Source: an uncultured Candidatus Melainabacteria bacterium | GTDB taxonomy: Bacteria; Cyanobacteriota; Vampirovibrionia; Gastranaerophilales; Gastranaerophilaceae | Length of the DNA: 18,007 bases | Direction of reading: 5' to 3' | NCBI GenBank assembly: GCA_937898445.1 | Contig: CALEJY010000096.1 | Coordinates: forward strand, 1 to 18,007 | In this document: positions 7,105 through 14,695 of the stretch, piece after piece | How the letters are laid out: each line of letters opens with the position of its first letter | Position numbering within the stretch: the stretch's first letter is position 1 | The notes under the pieces: generated by a model | Told to the model about the DNA's origin: nothing | Databases searched by the model: none | What the model saw: only the letters and a program-made list of their open reading frames with translations | Program-made: the position numbers and the translations under genes

Positions 7105-7428
7105 ATGGCATGGATTTATTTAATAGTTGCAGCGTTATTTGAAGTTGGTTGGCCGATTGGATTAAAATTGGCACAAACCCCAAATTCAATTGCAAAATGT
7201 TTATGGATTATATTTGCAATCATTGCAATGACCTTGAGTGGTGTATTTTTATTCTTTGCCCAAAAACAAATTCCGATTGGAACGGCTTATGCTATTTGGA
7301 CAGGCTTAGGAACAATAGGTACTTTTTGTATTGGTATAATCTTTTTCAACGATGCAACTAGTTTGTTAAGGTTTTTCGGAGTGTTTTTAATTTTATCAGG
7401 TGTGATTATCTTAAAACTTGCCCACTAA
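7105..7428 (+). CDS. Small multidrug resistance (SMR) family transporter, Gdx/SugE-like
   Basis: A 107-residue, four-helix inner-membrane protein of the SMR family. The N-terminal MAWIYLIVAALFEVGWPIGLK contains the essential glutamate E13 followed by V-x-W. The later IPIGTAYAIWTGLGTIGT is typical of the family. The pattern is closer to Gdx/SugE (guanidinium exporters) than to EmrE, but the substrate remains inference. The start at 7105 fits the family N-terminus; a TTG at 7087 would add six residues of no family character. There is no Shine-Dalgarno sequence. TATTAT at 7093-7098 could be a -10 box, giving a very short leader or none. It lies 26 bases after the MFS gene and may be part of the same operon. 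Confidence 0.88.
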   Translation: MAWIYLIVAALFEVGWPIGLKLAQTPNSIAKCLWIIFAIIAMTLSGVFLFFAQKQIPIGTAYAIWTGLGTIGTFCIGIIFFNDATSLLRFFGVFLILSGVIILKLAH

Positions 7429-7469
7429 CTTTAATGAACTTACAAAATAAAATATATTGAGGAGTAACA

Positions 7470-7850
7470 ATGAAAAGATTTTTATTTTTAACTTTAGTAA
7501 TTTTACTTGGGACATCTGCTTTTGCAGAAATTATTCTTGCCCCTGAATGGAGTGAATTTTGCCCAGTTGAATATCTTAATGCTAAGCAATCAAAATGGAG
7601 TAAAAATACAGATTACTGGTATAACAGAAGACTTCAATTTGAAACCTCTATTTCAAGATGTAACTCATACACCGGCAACGATTTAAAATCATGCTACGAG
7701 CATATAAGAACTGTAGAAACAAATAAAAATAAAGTTTGGGATGCCAGAATAGAACAGCAAAGAATTGAAAGCGAAAAATCTACAGAAATGTATAACAGAA
7801 TGCAAACAATCAACACTATTAACCATCTAATAGATACGATTGGGAAATAA
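7470..7850 (+). CDS. Small secreted protein of unknown function
   Basis: 126 residues. An N-terminal signal peptide (MKRFLFLTLVILLGTSAFA, cleavage predicted after A19) suggests export to the periplasm or beyond. The mature part is polar, with three cysteines (in EFCPVEY, SRCNSY, KSCYEH) and a long charged helix-like C-terminal half rich in Q, E, R and N. I do not recognise the family. It has a clear GAGGAG ribosome binding site just upstream and a strong terminator just downstream, so it is an independent expressed gene. Cysteine spacing and helical content could suit a small periplasmic binding or chaperone-like protein, but this is not supported by a motif. Confidence 0.75.
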   Translation: MKRFLFLTLVILLGTSAFAEIILAPEWSEFCPVEYLNAKQSKWSKNTDYWYNRRLQFETSISRCNSYTGNDLKSCYEHIRTVETNKNKVWDARIEQQRIESEKSTEMYNRMQTINTINHLIDTIGK

Positions 7851-7860
7851 ATCATAATAA

Positions 7861-7888
7861 AAAGCAGGTAATATGTACCTGCTTTTTT
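7861..7888. terminator. Bidirectional intrinsic terminator between convergent genes
   Basis: GCAGGTA (7864-7870) and TACCTGC (7876-7882) form a perfect stem, extended by AAA/TTT, with a T-run at 7883-7888 for the plus strand. The A-run before the stem gives a U-run on the minus strand, so it can end both the secreted-protein gene and the autotransporter gene (stop at 7906). Confidence 0.9.
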
Positions 7889-7905
7889 CAATTTCTATTT
7901 TTCAT

Positions 7906-10900
7906 TTATTTCATACTACTCAATTTAATTTGAGTTTTTGGAAGTTCAGGTGTTATGTTTGAACTCTTATTTCCAGAACCCGCTTTTCCTACATTCAATC
8001 TAAATCCGGCTTGGAAACCTACACCGTTTCTTCCTCCGCTTGTAAAGAATGCTTGCAAAAATCCACTAAATCTATCTCCCCAAGTTTTTCTTACACCTAT
8101 TCCATATCTGGCGTAAGGTTTTACACTCAACTCAGGTAGTGAAACATTATTGGCATTAAAATTCGTTCTATCCATCAAATTCCAAACGACACTAACTCCA
8201 ACATAAGGTTGCCAACCGTTTTTCAAATTTCCGATAAATTTAATTCCCGGTTCAATTTGAATTGCGTTCAATGGACTAGATTCCATTCTCACACCAGCAG
8301 CATTTGTATAATCAAACGTATTAACAAATGAATAAGACATCATATAACTTGGTTGAATAATAAATTTACCCTTCGCAAGTTCCCAATTATATCCAGTCTT
8401 ACTTGCAACACCCGCCATAATCATTGAGAAATTATCTGTTCCATAAGCAGTACTTGCCTCTCCGCCATTAGCACCTGCATTTACAGTTAAACCGGTAAAG
8501 AAATTTCCCTTATAAGCCATGCCGGTCATCCCCAAAGTTCCACCGTTTTGGTAAATACCGATACCATTATAAGCTTGATGAGAGCCATTATATCCGGCAT
8601 ACACACTAAACATTCCATCCCAACCGTGACCTAAATCATATAATTCAGAATCACCGCCAAAGAATGAACCATAAGCTACGTTAGAAACTCTCGGACCGCC
8701 TCTAAGCGGAACATTTTCAAATGTTGCATAAGGTCTGAACCACATAGCTTTTTTCTCATAATGCGTACTTGTAGGGTCAAATACTAAATTTCCATCTGCA
8801 GTTGCATATTTATTTCTCAACTTCAATGCTTGACGTTGTTTTTGGGTCATTAACATATACATATCCATATTTCTGAAAGCTTCATCATACGAATTTAATT
8901 GTGTTAAATATCCACCTAACTGAGCCGCAACAGGACTTGCCATAATAGCAGGGTTAAAATCTTTGTAACTATTACCAGTAGGTGCCATAGTCAACATTCC
9001 GTTTTCGCTAACCCCTCCTTGCAAATATCTGATTGGAGTTAAAATTGTTTGAGTTTTATTTTGCAATTCAGAAGAAATTGTCATATTAGAAGGATCAATT
9101 CCTAACAAATCAGACAAACTTACTGAAATACTATTTGCTGTTGTATTACCTATTTTGTTAATATCGGTAATAGTAACATTTCCTTCAACATTTGCACCTG
9201 CGAAATTATCTGCTTTCCCGTTAGAAAGGTTCAAATCAACCGCAAGTTTTACATTATCTGCCAAAGTTATATTGTTACCAAAATCTGTAGTTTTGCCATC
9301 AATTGTATTCAAAGTAGTTCCACTAGCCATATTCAAAGTAGAGTTAACCAAAGAACTTCCTTCTGCCAAATGCAATGTACCGTTTGCTACTCCAATAGTT
9401 GCATTTTTAATATATGAATTAACAATCAATGAACCTGTATTAGCATCATCTGCATTTACAATCATATTATAATTTTTGCCGGAAATTCCATCTGCAACAG
9501 TAATAGTTTTATCTTGCGCAATATTCATATTAAGGTCTTTTCCATCTGTATTCATATAAATATCGCCACCATCTGTAGCGGAATTACCTTTCATTACAAC
9601 ATCAGAATTTACGGCATTAATTGTTAAATTATCGTTTGCAAAAATTGCGCCACCTGTTTGTCCGGCACTATTATTTTCAAAACTACTATCAGTAACTGTT
9701 GCCTCAATATAAGAAGCTATCGCACCACCAGAAACTCCAGCAGTATTCCCAACAAAATTTGACCCATCAATTTTTAATGAAGATTTATCGTTTGATGCAC
9801 CAATTCTGGTAGAAATAGCGCCACCAAAAGTTCCTGATGAGTTGTTTTCAAATGCTGAATTAGAAATAGTAGCTTTCCCATCATCATATAAGAAGATTGC
9901 GCCACCCCCTCCATCAGAATACAATGGTGCATTTTCATCAATATTTGTGCCTGTAGTTTTGTTACCGGTAAAAGTAGAATTTTTTACAATCAATTCGGTA
10001 TCAGAATTTAATGCGCCACCTTCAGAACCGGCAGAGTTATTATTGAATAACACATTATCTAAAGATATAGTCGCTTTTGAACCGTTAACTTGTCCAATTG
10101 CACCACCAACCATATCAGAATTATTTCCTTCAAATACCGAATTTGTAATAGTTAAAGGCAATGTATCATCTTTCCCTAGAGCAATTGCACCACCGATTGC
10201 TTGACTACCTTTGGCAGAATTGTTTATAAAACTTACTTTATCAAGAGTTAATTCAGCATCCGCACTATTGAATATAGCCCCACCTTGAATAGCTGAATTG
10301 GAAACAAATTCAGAACCTTGACCAATATTAAACCCAGCTTTTGCTATATAAATAGCTCCACCCATTCCTTGAGTTGGACTTGTTGCAGCATTATTTATAA
10401 ATTTGGCATTATCTCCGATTGAAACATTTCCTGCACTATAAACGGCACCACCTTTATTTGCAACTTTATTATCTTGAAATAAAGCATTATTACCGATTTT
10501 TATTTCACTACCGGTTACTCTTATATAAGAATATATTGCGCCTCCGCTTGATTTAGCAGTATTTCCTTTAAAAACAACATTATCTCCTATTATAAATTTA
10601 AGAGGTATTTCTCTAGCACTGGTTTTATAATCATAAAGATATAATGCGCCTCCAGAATATTTTGCTTCGTTGTTTATAAATTTTACACCATCTCCAATTG
10701 TTGTATTTGAAGCAACACCTTCTCGCAAAATATTTGCAGCAATAGCACCACCATTATTAGCATAATTATCTTGAAATATTGAATTTCCAGTGACTATAAG
10801 ATCTTTAGCATTATTAATCGCACCACCATAATTTTTAGAAAGATTTGATGTAAATATTCCATCAACAATATTTAAAGTTCCTTCATTATGGATAGCGCCA

Positions 10901-11118
10901 CCGTTTTTAGTTGCACTATTGTTATTAAACGTAGAATTTTTAATAATACTATCAATTGTATTTATAATAGCTCCACCATTTCCGGTCACACTGCCACCAT
11001 CATAAACCTTGTTCGACACATCAGGAACATCAATATCTTGAGCCAAAACTTTTCCGCTATTAGCAAAAGATACCATTGTACACAAAAACAAAGCCATCAA
11101 TAATTGCTTCTTTTTCAT
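7906..11118 (-). CDS. Autotransporter with Pmp-like GGA(I/L/V)/FxxN repeats
   Basis: A 1070-residue type V secretion protein. A signal peptide occupies residues 1-26 (MKKKQLLMALFLCTMV...KVLA). The passenger to about residue 515 is built of some 16-17 units with the pair of motifs F-x-x-N and GGA(I/L/V), as in chlamydial polymorphic outer-membrane proteins, predicting a parallel beta-helix. A less repetitive linker follows. A beta-barrel domain begins near MWFRPYATFENV (about residue 792) and runs to about 1043 (GVGFQAGFRLNV), with many alternating aromatic strands. A 27-residue polar tail (GKAGSGNKSS... to K1070) follows the last apparent strand, which is unusual because autotransporters normally end in the barrel's last aromatic residue. 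AGAGGAAAG just upstream of 11118 is the ribosome binding site. The probable role is surface adhesion or colonisation; the target is unknown. Confidence 0.9.
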   Translation of the reverse strand: MKKKQLLMALFLCTMVSFANSGKVLAQDIDVPDVSNKVYDGGSVTGNGGAIINTIDSIIKNSTFNNNSATKNGGAIHNEGTLNIVDGIFTSNLSKNYGGAINNAKDLIVTGNSIFQDNYANNGGAIAANILREGVASNTTIGDGVKFINNEAKYSGGALYLYDYKTSAREIPLKFIIGDNVVFKGNTAKSSGGAIYSYIRVTGSEIKIGNNALFQDNKVANKGGAVYSAGNVSIGDNAKFINNAATSPTQGMGGAIYIAKAGFNIGQGSEFVSNSAIQGGAIFNSADAELTLDKVSFINNSAKGSQAIGGAIALGKDDTLPLTITNSVFEGNNSDMVGGAIGQVNGSKATISLDNVLFNNNSAGSEGGALNSDTELIVKNSTFTGNKTTGTNIDENAPLYSDGGGGAIFLYDDGKATISNSAFENNSSGTFGGAISTRIGASNDKSSLKIDGSNFVGNTAGVSGGAIASYIEATVTDSSFENNSAGQTGGAIFANDNLTINAVNSDVVMKGNSATDGGDIYMNTDGKDLNMNIAQDKTITVADGISGKNYNMIVNADDANTGSLIVNSYIKNATIGVANGTLHLAEGSSLVNSTLNMASGTTLNTIDGKTTDFGNNITLADNVKLAVDLNLSNGKADNFAGANVEGNVTITDINKIGNTTANSISVSLSDLLGIDPSNMTISSELQNKTQTILTPIRYLQGGVSENGMLTMAPTGNSYKDFNPAIMASPVAAQLGGYLTQLNSYDEAFRNMDMYMLMTQKQRQALKLRNKYATADGNLVFDPTSTHYEKKAMWFRPYATFENVPLRGGPRVSNVAYGSFFGGDSELYDLGHGWDGMFSVYAGYNGSHQAYNGIGIYQNGGTLGMTGMAYKGNFFTGLTVNAGANGGEASTAYGTDNFSMIMAGVASKTGYNWELAKGKFIIQPSYMMSYSFVNTFDYTNAAGVRMESSPLNAIQIEPGIKFIGNLKNGWQPYVGVSVVWNLMDRTNFNANNVSLPELSVKPYARYGIGVRKTWGDRFSGFLQAFFTSGGRNGVGFQAGFRLNVGKAGSGNKSSNITPELPKTQIKLSSMK

Positions 11119-11160
11119 CTTCTTTCCTCTTTACTTACTATTACCACCTTGTACATAAAA

Positions 11161-11276
11161 GTGATGTTTGTAACACCTATTAGATAAATTTTTCATTTTT
11201 TATAAACTTCCGCTTTTTCTTCAATTTATCTAGTAGAGATGATATCACAAAAAATTAAAAAGTGATAATCGTAACA
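11161..11276. promoter_or_regulatory. Divergent regulatory region: repeated GTGAT-N4-GTAACA boxes and inverted repeat
   Basis: The 239-base gap between the autotransporter and the XRE regulator holds two direct copies of GTGAT-N4-GTAACA (11161-11175 and 11262-11276). An inverted GATATCAC lies at 11241-11248. A perfect 10-bp inverted repeat is present: TAGATAAATT at 11181-11190 and AATTTATCTA at 11223-11232. A modest minus-strand promoter, TTGAAG (11224-11219), 16 bases, TAAAAA (11202-11197), lies between these arms. The boxes are plausible operators for the adjacent XRE protein. This is inference. Confidence 0.4.
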
Positions 11277-11357
11277 ATAAATATATTAACAAATATTGCC
11301 GTACTCGTCGTGTCTGTTTTCCGTTTTTCAGTAAAAAATAAAGGATAGAGAGGTATT

Positions 11358-11705
11358 ATGAACAACATTGAGTTTGGTAAACGCTTACGAGAATTACGTA
11401 AATCAAGAGGATACACCCAGCAGGCACTTGCAGAAAAAGCTGAGATTGACGAAAAACATTTATCACGTATTGAAAACGGCAAGTATTTTCCATCTTATGC
11501 AACATTAAATAAGTTACTTGGAGCATTAGGAGTAACTCTTGACGAAGTTGGGATTGAACTTGATCAAGCAGAAGTCAATCAAAATCCATTGTATTCAAAA
11601 GCATTACAGATATTGAATACTGCTAAAGATGATGATGAGCTTTCTTGCTATATTGAAGCATTAAAAGCGGTTCAAAAAGCATTGAAACATTCAAATCTGC
11701 AATAA
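11358..11705 (+). CDS. XRE-family helix-turn-helix transcriptional regulator
   Basis: 115 residues with a Cro/C1-type HTH in the first 65: FGKRLRELRKSRGYTQQALAEKAEIDEKHLSRIENGKYFPS, then TLNKLLGALGV. The helix-turn-helix core is Q-x-x-LAEKA...HLSRIENG. The second half (GIELDQAEVNQ...KAVQKALKHSNLQ) is a short helical tail, possibly for dimerisation. The ribosome binding site GAGAGG lies 6 to 8 bases before the ATG. It is divergent from the autotransporter gene, so it may control it or itself through the repeated boxes in the gap. It precedes the exported deaminase by 70 bases. Confidence 0.88.
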   Translation: MNNIEFGKRLRELRKSRGYTQQALAEKAEIDEKHLSRIENGKYFPSYATLNKLLGALGVTLDEVGIELDQAEVNQNPLYSKALQILNTAKDDDELSCYIEALKAVQKALKHSNLQ

Positions 11706-11775
11706 TTCAAATTCTTGCAAAAAGAAATTTGTTTTGCTAAAATTTGTAAGAAAATATTTTAGATAGGAGTAAATT

Positions 11776-12825
11776 ATGAAAAAAATTATTATTTCAATAT
11801 TACTTGTCGCACTTACATCAACTACATGTTTTGCTGAAGAAATATATTCTATTAAAACTTTACACAAAATGGGAATCATCGCAAATTCTCCAATAAATAA
11901 AACCGATTTAGAAAACGCAAAAAACATAATGACAAATGTATATCACAAAACAGCAGAAGGAGTAAAAAATGGGAAAGGTCCATTTTATGCTGAAATATAC
12001 AATGAAAACGGGAACCTTGTAGTATCATCATCTAATAGTGTTGTAGAAGATAATTGCGCATTATACCATGCAGAAGTTAACACACTAAAAAAAGCATTTG
12101 AGAAATACAAACAATATGATTTATCTCCACAAAATTTGACAATATATATAAACGCTGAACCTTGCATAATGTGTGCAGGCGCACTTATGTGGTCAGGAGT
12201 TAAAACGATTTATTTTGGAGTTCCATCCAAAGATGTTGAAAAAATTACAGGATTTGATGAAGGTTATAAACCAAACTGGATAAAAGAATTTAAGAAAAGG
12301 GGAATTACTGTTTACGGAAACATTGAAAAAACAACAGGCGAAAAAGTCTTACAGGACTATGTAAATAGTGGAAAAGAAATTTACAAACCTTCAAGAGAAG
12401 AAAAATTAATCGGTATGCCAAATCCTTGGACTGAATGCAATACTGATTTTAAATGCGGTAAAAAAATTACAGGATTTAATTTCCCATTATCTCTATCAAA
12501 CTACGAAATCAGAGCTATGAAGGGAATGTTTGAAATCTCTTATCCGCTTGATGAAGTTAGAACAGTTACTGTCAGAAAAGGTTTTGACGAAAGCAACAAC
12601 GGCGATAATAGCGGAGATTATAACAAATATCCAAACAACGAAATCTATACTCTTGAAAATGGTGTAAATATCAATATCAGAGGTGACAAAGATAAGATTT
12701 ATGTAATGTATTTTATTGCAGAATCAGGCGTTTATTCTGCAAGATGCGAACAAGGCATGTCGAAAAAAGAGGTTGAAGGTATCTACAACGTAATTCGAGA
12801 AGCCGAAGAACCTAAGTTGCCGTAA
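11776..12825 (+). CDS. Exported cytidine/guanine-deaminase-like protein with extra C-terminal domain
   Basis: 349 residues. Residues 1-20 form a Sec signal peptide (MKKIIISILLVALTSTTCFA). Residues about 40-185 match the zinc-dependent nucleoside/nucleobase deaminase fold. H98-A99-E100 supplies one zinc ligand and the proton-shuttling Glu, and P129-C130-I-M-C133 supplies the two cysteine ligands. The segments GKGPFYAEIYNENGNLV and SGVKTIYFGVPSKDVEKITGFDEGY resemble guanine deaminase/TadA-like enzymes more than CDD. From about residue 205 a second domain begins with GMPNPWTEC and ends in YSARCEQGMSKKEVEGIY. It resembles a DUF4367-like secreted domain I have seen in other proteins, but I cannot name it firmly. 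TAGGAG upstream of the ATG is the ribosome binding site. Deaminases of this type are normally cytoplasmic, so export is unusual. Confidence 0.82.
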   Translation: MKKIIISILLVALTSTTCFAEEIYSIKTLHKMGIIANSPINKTDLENAKNIMTNVYHKTAEGVKNGKGPFYAEIYNENGNLVVSSSNSVVEDNCALYHAEVNTLKKAFEKYKQYDLSPQNLTIYINAEPCIMCAGALMWSGVKTIYFGVPSKDVEKITGFDEGYKPNWIKEFKKRGITVYGNIEKTTGEKVLQDYVNSGKEIYKPSREEKLIGMPNPWTECNTDFKCGKKITGFNFPLSLSNYEIRAMKGMFEISYPLDEVRTVTVRKGFDESNNGDNSGDYNKYPNNEIYTLENGVNINIRGDKDKIYVMYFIAESGVYSARCEQGMSKKEVEGIYNVIREAEEPKLP

Positions 12826-12835
12826 AATCATTTAA

Positions 12836-13288
12836 TTAACAATTTAGCGACAACACTATATTCCTAATTTTTAAAAGAGTTTTTGTAAATTGCAAAAGCT
12901 CTTTTTCTGAGATAAATTTTGCCAATACTGCAAGCATTTTATCGTTTTGAGGCGCACAATCAAGATATAAACGTTCTCCATTGCGGGTTAGTTCATAATA
13001 TTTAACCTTTATCTCCGATTTATTTTGTTTTACATCAACTATATATTTCTTTTTAATTAACTTTGAAATAATCTTATCAATAGCCCCAACATCTCGAATT
13101 AACGCCTTGCTTATACCTGCATTATTCAAATGTGGATACAAAACTATCATCTCTAAAACCGCATATTCATCTAAAGAAATTTTATTTTTTGCATCCATTT
13201 CAAATTTTTGACATGCAAAAGCATAAAAAATTCGAGCCGCAGCCTCAAACTGAAAAGTTAAAGAATTAATAAAACATGTCTTTTCCAT
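12836..13288 (-). CDS. MarR-like winged-helix regulator (1)
   Basis: 150 residues with the MarR layout: an N-terminal dimerisation helix, a winged helix around SLDEYAVLEMIVLYPHLNNAGISKALIRDVGAIDKIISKLIKKKYI, a wing with VKQNKSEIKVKYYELTRNGERL, and a C-terminal dimerisation helix. Such proteins bind palindromes as dimers and often respond to phenolic or oxidative signals; the ligand here is unknown. AAGGAG lies upstream of the ATG at 13288. The 14-bp palindrome at 13322-13335 lies 34-47 bases upstream. It converges on the deaminase gene with only 10 bases between the stops. It is a distant paralogue in the same orientation as the MarR gene at 13372-13857. Confidence 0.83.
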   Translation of the reverse strand: MEKTCFINSLTFQFEAAARIFYAFACQKFEMDAKNKISLDEYAVLEMIVLYPHLNNAGISKALIRDVGAIDKIISKLIKKKYIVDVKQNKSEIKVKYYELTRNGERLYLDCAPQNDKMLAVLAKFISEKELLQFTKTLLKIRNIVLSLNC

Positions 13289-13321
13289 AGGTAATCTCCT
13301 TAAACAAAACTTATAAACATA

Positions 13322-13335
13322 GTAGAATTTTCTAC
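13322..13335. promoter_or_regulatory. Palindromic operator candidate upstream of MarR gene 1
   Basis: GTAGAA-TT-TTCTAC, a perfect 6+6 dyad with a 2-base centre. It is identical in its arms to the one at 13912-13925 and located 34-47 bases before the start of the first MarR gene. Confidence 0.65.
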
Positions 13336-13371
13336 CTATAGAATTTAATACTATTTTTCAAAAAGTCAACA

Positions 13372-13857
13372 TTAGAAATAAATTTTATTATTTTCTAGAA
13401 TTTTTTCTCTTAACTTATCTAATAACCGTGTTAATTCATTGATTTCGTCTATTGAAAACGACTTTAATGTTCTTAGAGCTATTTTTCTGTATTTTTCGTC
13501 AGTATTTTTATATAATTTTTCACCAAATTCAGTAAGTTCGGTATGTTTTACCATTATATTGTGATTGGTACTCAAAACTCTTTTTATATAGCCTTTTTGC
13601 TCCATTTCATTCAGAATTTTTCCAACATGAGCTTTGCCTTTATAAACAAGTTTTGAAATATCGCTTTGAGATAATTCAGGATTTTGCAAAATATGCGACA
13701 AAATCTTAAATTCATCCAATTCAAGCATTTGTTCATGTCCTGTTATAAAGTTCTTATAATAATTTCGTGCCATTAATTCAGACACCCTTGCGGTATCCGA
13801 CAACTTATAAAAAACATTGCCAACATAAGGCATATTTTGCAATTGCGATTTGCCCAT
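13372..13857 (-). CDS. MarR-family winged-helix regulator (2)
   Basis: 161 residues: MGKSQLQNMPYVGNVFYKLSDTARV, then a winged helix around ELDEFKILSHILQNPELSQSDISKLVYKGKAHVGKILNEMEQKGYIKRV and a wing VKHTELTEFGEKLY, with helices at both ends for dimerisation. The frame extends upstream to 13974. The start at 13857 is preferred because AGAGG lies just before it, and because the promoter and operator at 13878-13925 would otherwise be inside the gene. The longer version adds a 39-residue stretch of no MarR character. Function is probably autoregulation plus control of unknown genes. The ligand is unknown. Confidence 0.85.
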   Translation of the reverse strand: MGKSQLQNMPYVGNVFYKLSDTARVSELMARNYYKNFITGHEQMLELDEFKILSHILQNPELSQSDISKLVYKGKAHVGKILNEMEQKGYIKRVLSTNHNIMVKHTELTEFGEKLYKNTDEKYRKIALRTLKSFSIDEINELTRLLDKLREKILENNKIYF

Positions 13858-13877
13858 TTTCACCTCTATATTTGTAT

Positions 13878-13906
13878 ATAGTAACATCATTAACAGTTTT
13901 GTGCAA
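13878..13906 (-). promoter_or_regulatory. Promoter of MarR gene 2
   Basis: On the minus strand TTGCAC (13906-13901) is followed by exactly 17 bases and TACTAT (13883-13878). The start of transcription would be near 13871, giving a short leader before the ATG at 13857. Confidence 0.65.
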
Positions 13907-13911
13907 TACGA

Positions 13912-13925
13912 GTAGAAAATTCTAC
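13912..13925. promoter_or_regulatory. Palindromic operator candidate upstream of MarR gene 2
   Basis: GTAGAA-AA-TTCTAC, a perfect 6+6 dyad whose arms are the same as at 13322-13335. It abuts the -35 box on its upstream side. Confidence 0.65.
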
Positions 13926-13945
13926 ATGTAAACTTTTCTTCATAT

Positions 13946-13974
13946 TTGACCTTTTTCCCTAAAGTTTTTATCAA
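13946..13974 (+). promoter_or_regulatory. Candidate promoter of the 14043 gene
   Basis: TTGACC (13946-13951), 17 bases, TATCAA (13969-13974), with a leader of about 60 bases. The -10 box is a moderate match. It is divergent from MarR gene 2 and close to its operator. Confidence 0.4.
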
Positions 13975-14042
13975 ACATTTCCGATAGCCAAATATGTATT
14001 TTAATTTCTCAAAAGAGAGTAGCTAAAAGAAAGGACAGGCTT

Positions 14043-14546
14043 ATGACATCAATTTCAGCAGTGAACGCAGGTAGTAACGCCGCAAGTGAAATTGCGACAA
14101 AACAACAATCTTCTTTGAGCAGCGAGACAAAAGCGAAACTTGAAGCATTAGGGATTACAGCAACAGATGGAATGACCGAAGCTGAAGCAAAAACAAAAAT
14201 TGCGCAAAAAGAAGCTGAAAACAATCCACAAAATGGAAACCAACAAGGGAATTCATCAGAAAGTGAAATTTTATCTGAAGCAAAAGCACTAGCATCTTCT
14301 GTTGGTGTTACTGCCGGAAGTAGTTCTGATGTATCAGAAATCCTTGACGATATAGGAGCAGAACTTGAAGAAATGCTCGAAGAAGCTGAAAATAATCCTT
14401 CAATGTTATCACAACTATCTTCATATCTATCACAATTAACAAGTTTAGATGACAGATACGAAACACTTCAAAATTCACAATCAAGCATGTATTCAGCAAT
14501 GAATATGATTTCAACAAATAATAAAATTGCATTAGGTTTAAATTAA
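14043..14546 (+). CDS. Acidic hypothetical protein, lineage-specific
   Basis: 167 residues of low-complexity, Ser/Ala/Glu-rich sequence without signal peptide or membrane segment. It opens MTSISAVNAGSNAASEIATK, has a segment LEALGITATDGMTEAEAKTKIAQ that may be a small helical domain, a Gln/Asn-rich linker (NPQNGNQQGNSSE), a predicted coiled coil around ILDDIGAELEEMLEEAENNP, and a helical tail ending STNNKIALGLN. I do not recognise the family. AAAGGA about 8 bases upstream of the ATG, a promoter upstream and a terminator downstream show it is an independent gene. It shares style (acidic, Ala/Ser-rich, 'ALGI'/'LGIS' phrases) with the protein at 15414, but I see no alignable homology. Confidence 0.7.
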   Translation: MTSISAVNAGSNAASEIATKQQSSLSSETKAKLEALGITATDGMTEAEAKTKIAQKEAENNPQNGNQQGNSSESEILSEAKALASSVGVTAGSSSDVSEILDDIGAELEEMLEEAENNPSMLSQLSSYLSQLTSLDDRYETLQNSQSSMYSAMNMISTNNKIALGLN

Positions 14547-14578
14547 AAAACTCACATACTACCAATAATACTTACAAG

Positions 14579-14613
14579 GCACTTTTAATCACCGTTAAAA
14601 GTGCTTTCTTTTT
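14579..14613 (+). terminator. Intrinsic terminator after the 14043 gene
   Basis: A perfect 10-bp stem GCACTTTTAA (14579-14588) / TTAAAAGTGC (14595-14604) with a six-base loop is followed by TTTCTTTTT at 14605-14613. Confidence 0.9.
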
Positions 14614-14695
14614 CAAAAAATCAACTATAAATCTGATTTTTTATAGGACAAGAAATTATAGAATATTTGTGATGTAGAAATATGAGGATTTTATT

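Noticed and set aside
9155..10204. Plus-strand open frames opposite the autotransporter
   Set aside because: They arise from the repetitive codons of the GGA/F-x-x-N repeats on the other strand; no start signals.
9550..11000. Repetitive DNA in the autotransporter as a CRISPR array or tandem repeat
   Set aside because: The units are degenerate at the DNA level and variable in length, but conserved as amino acid motifs, which is a protein repeat.
13858..13974. 39-codon N-terminal extension of MarR gene 2
   Set aside because: It would cover the promoter and operator and has no MarR homology; an SD lies before the ATG at 13857.
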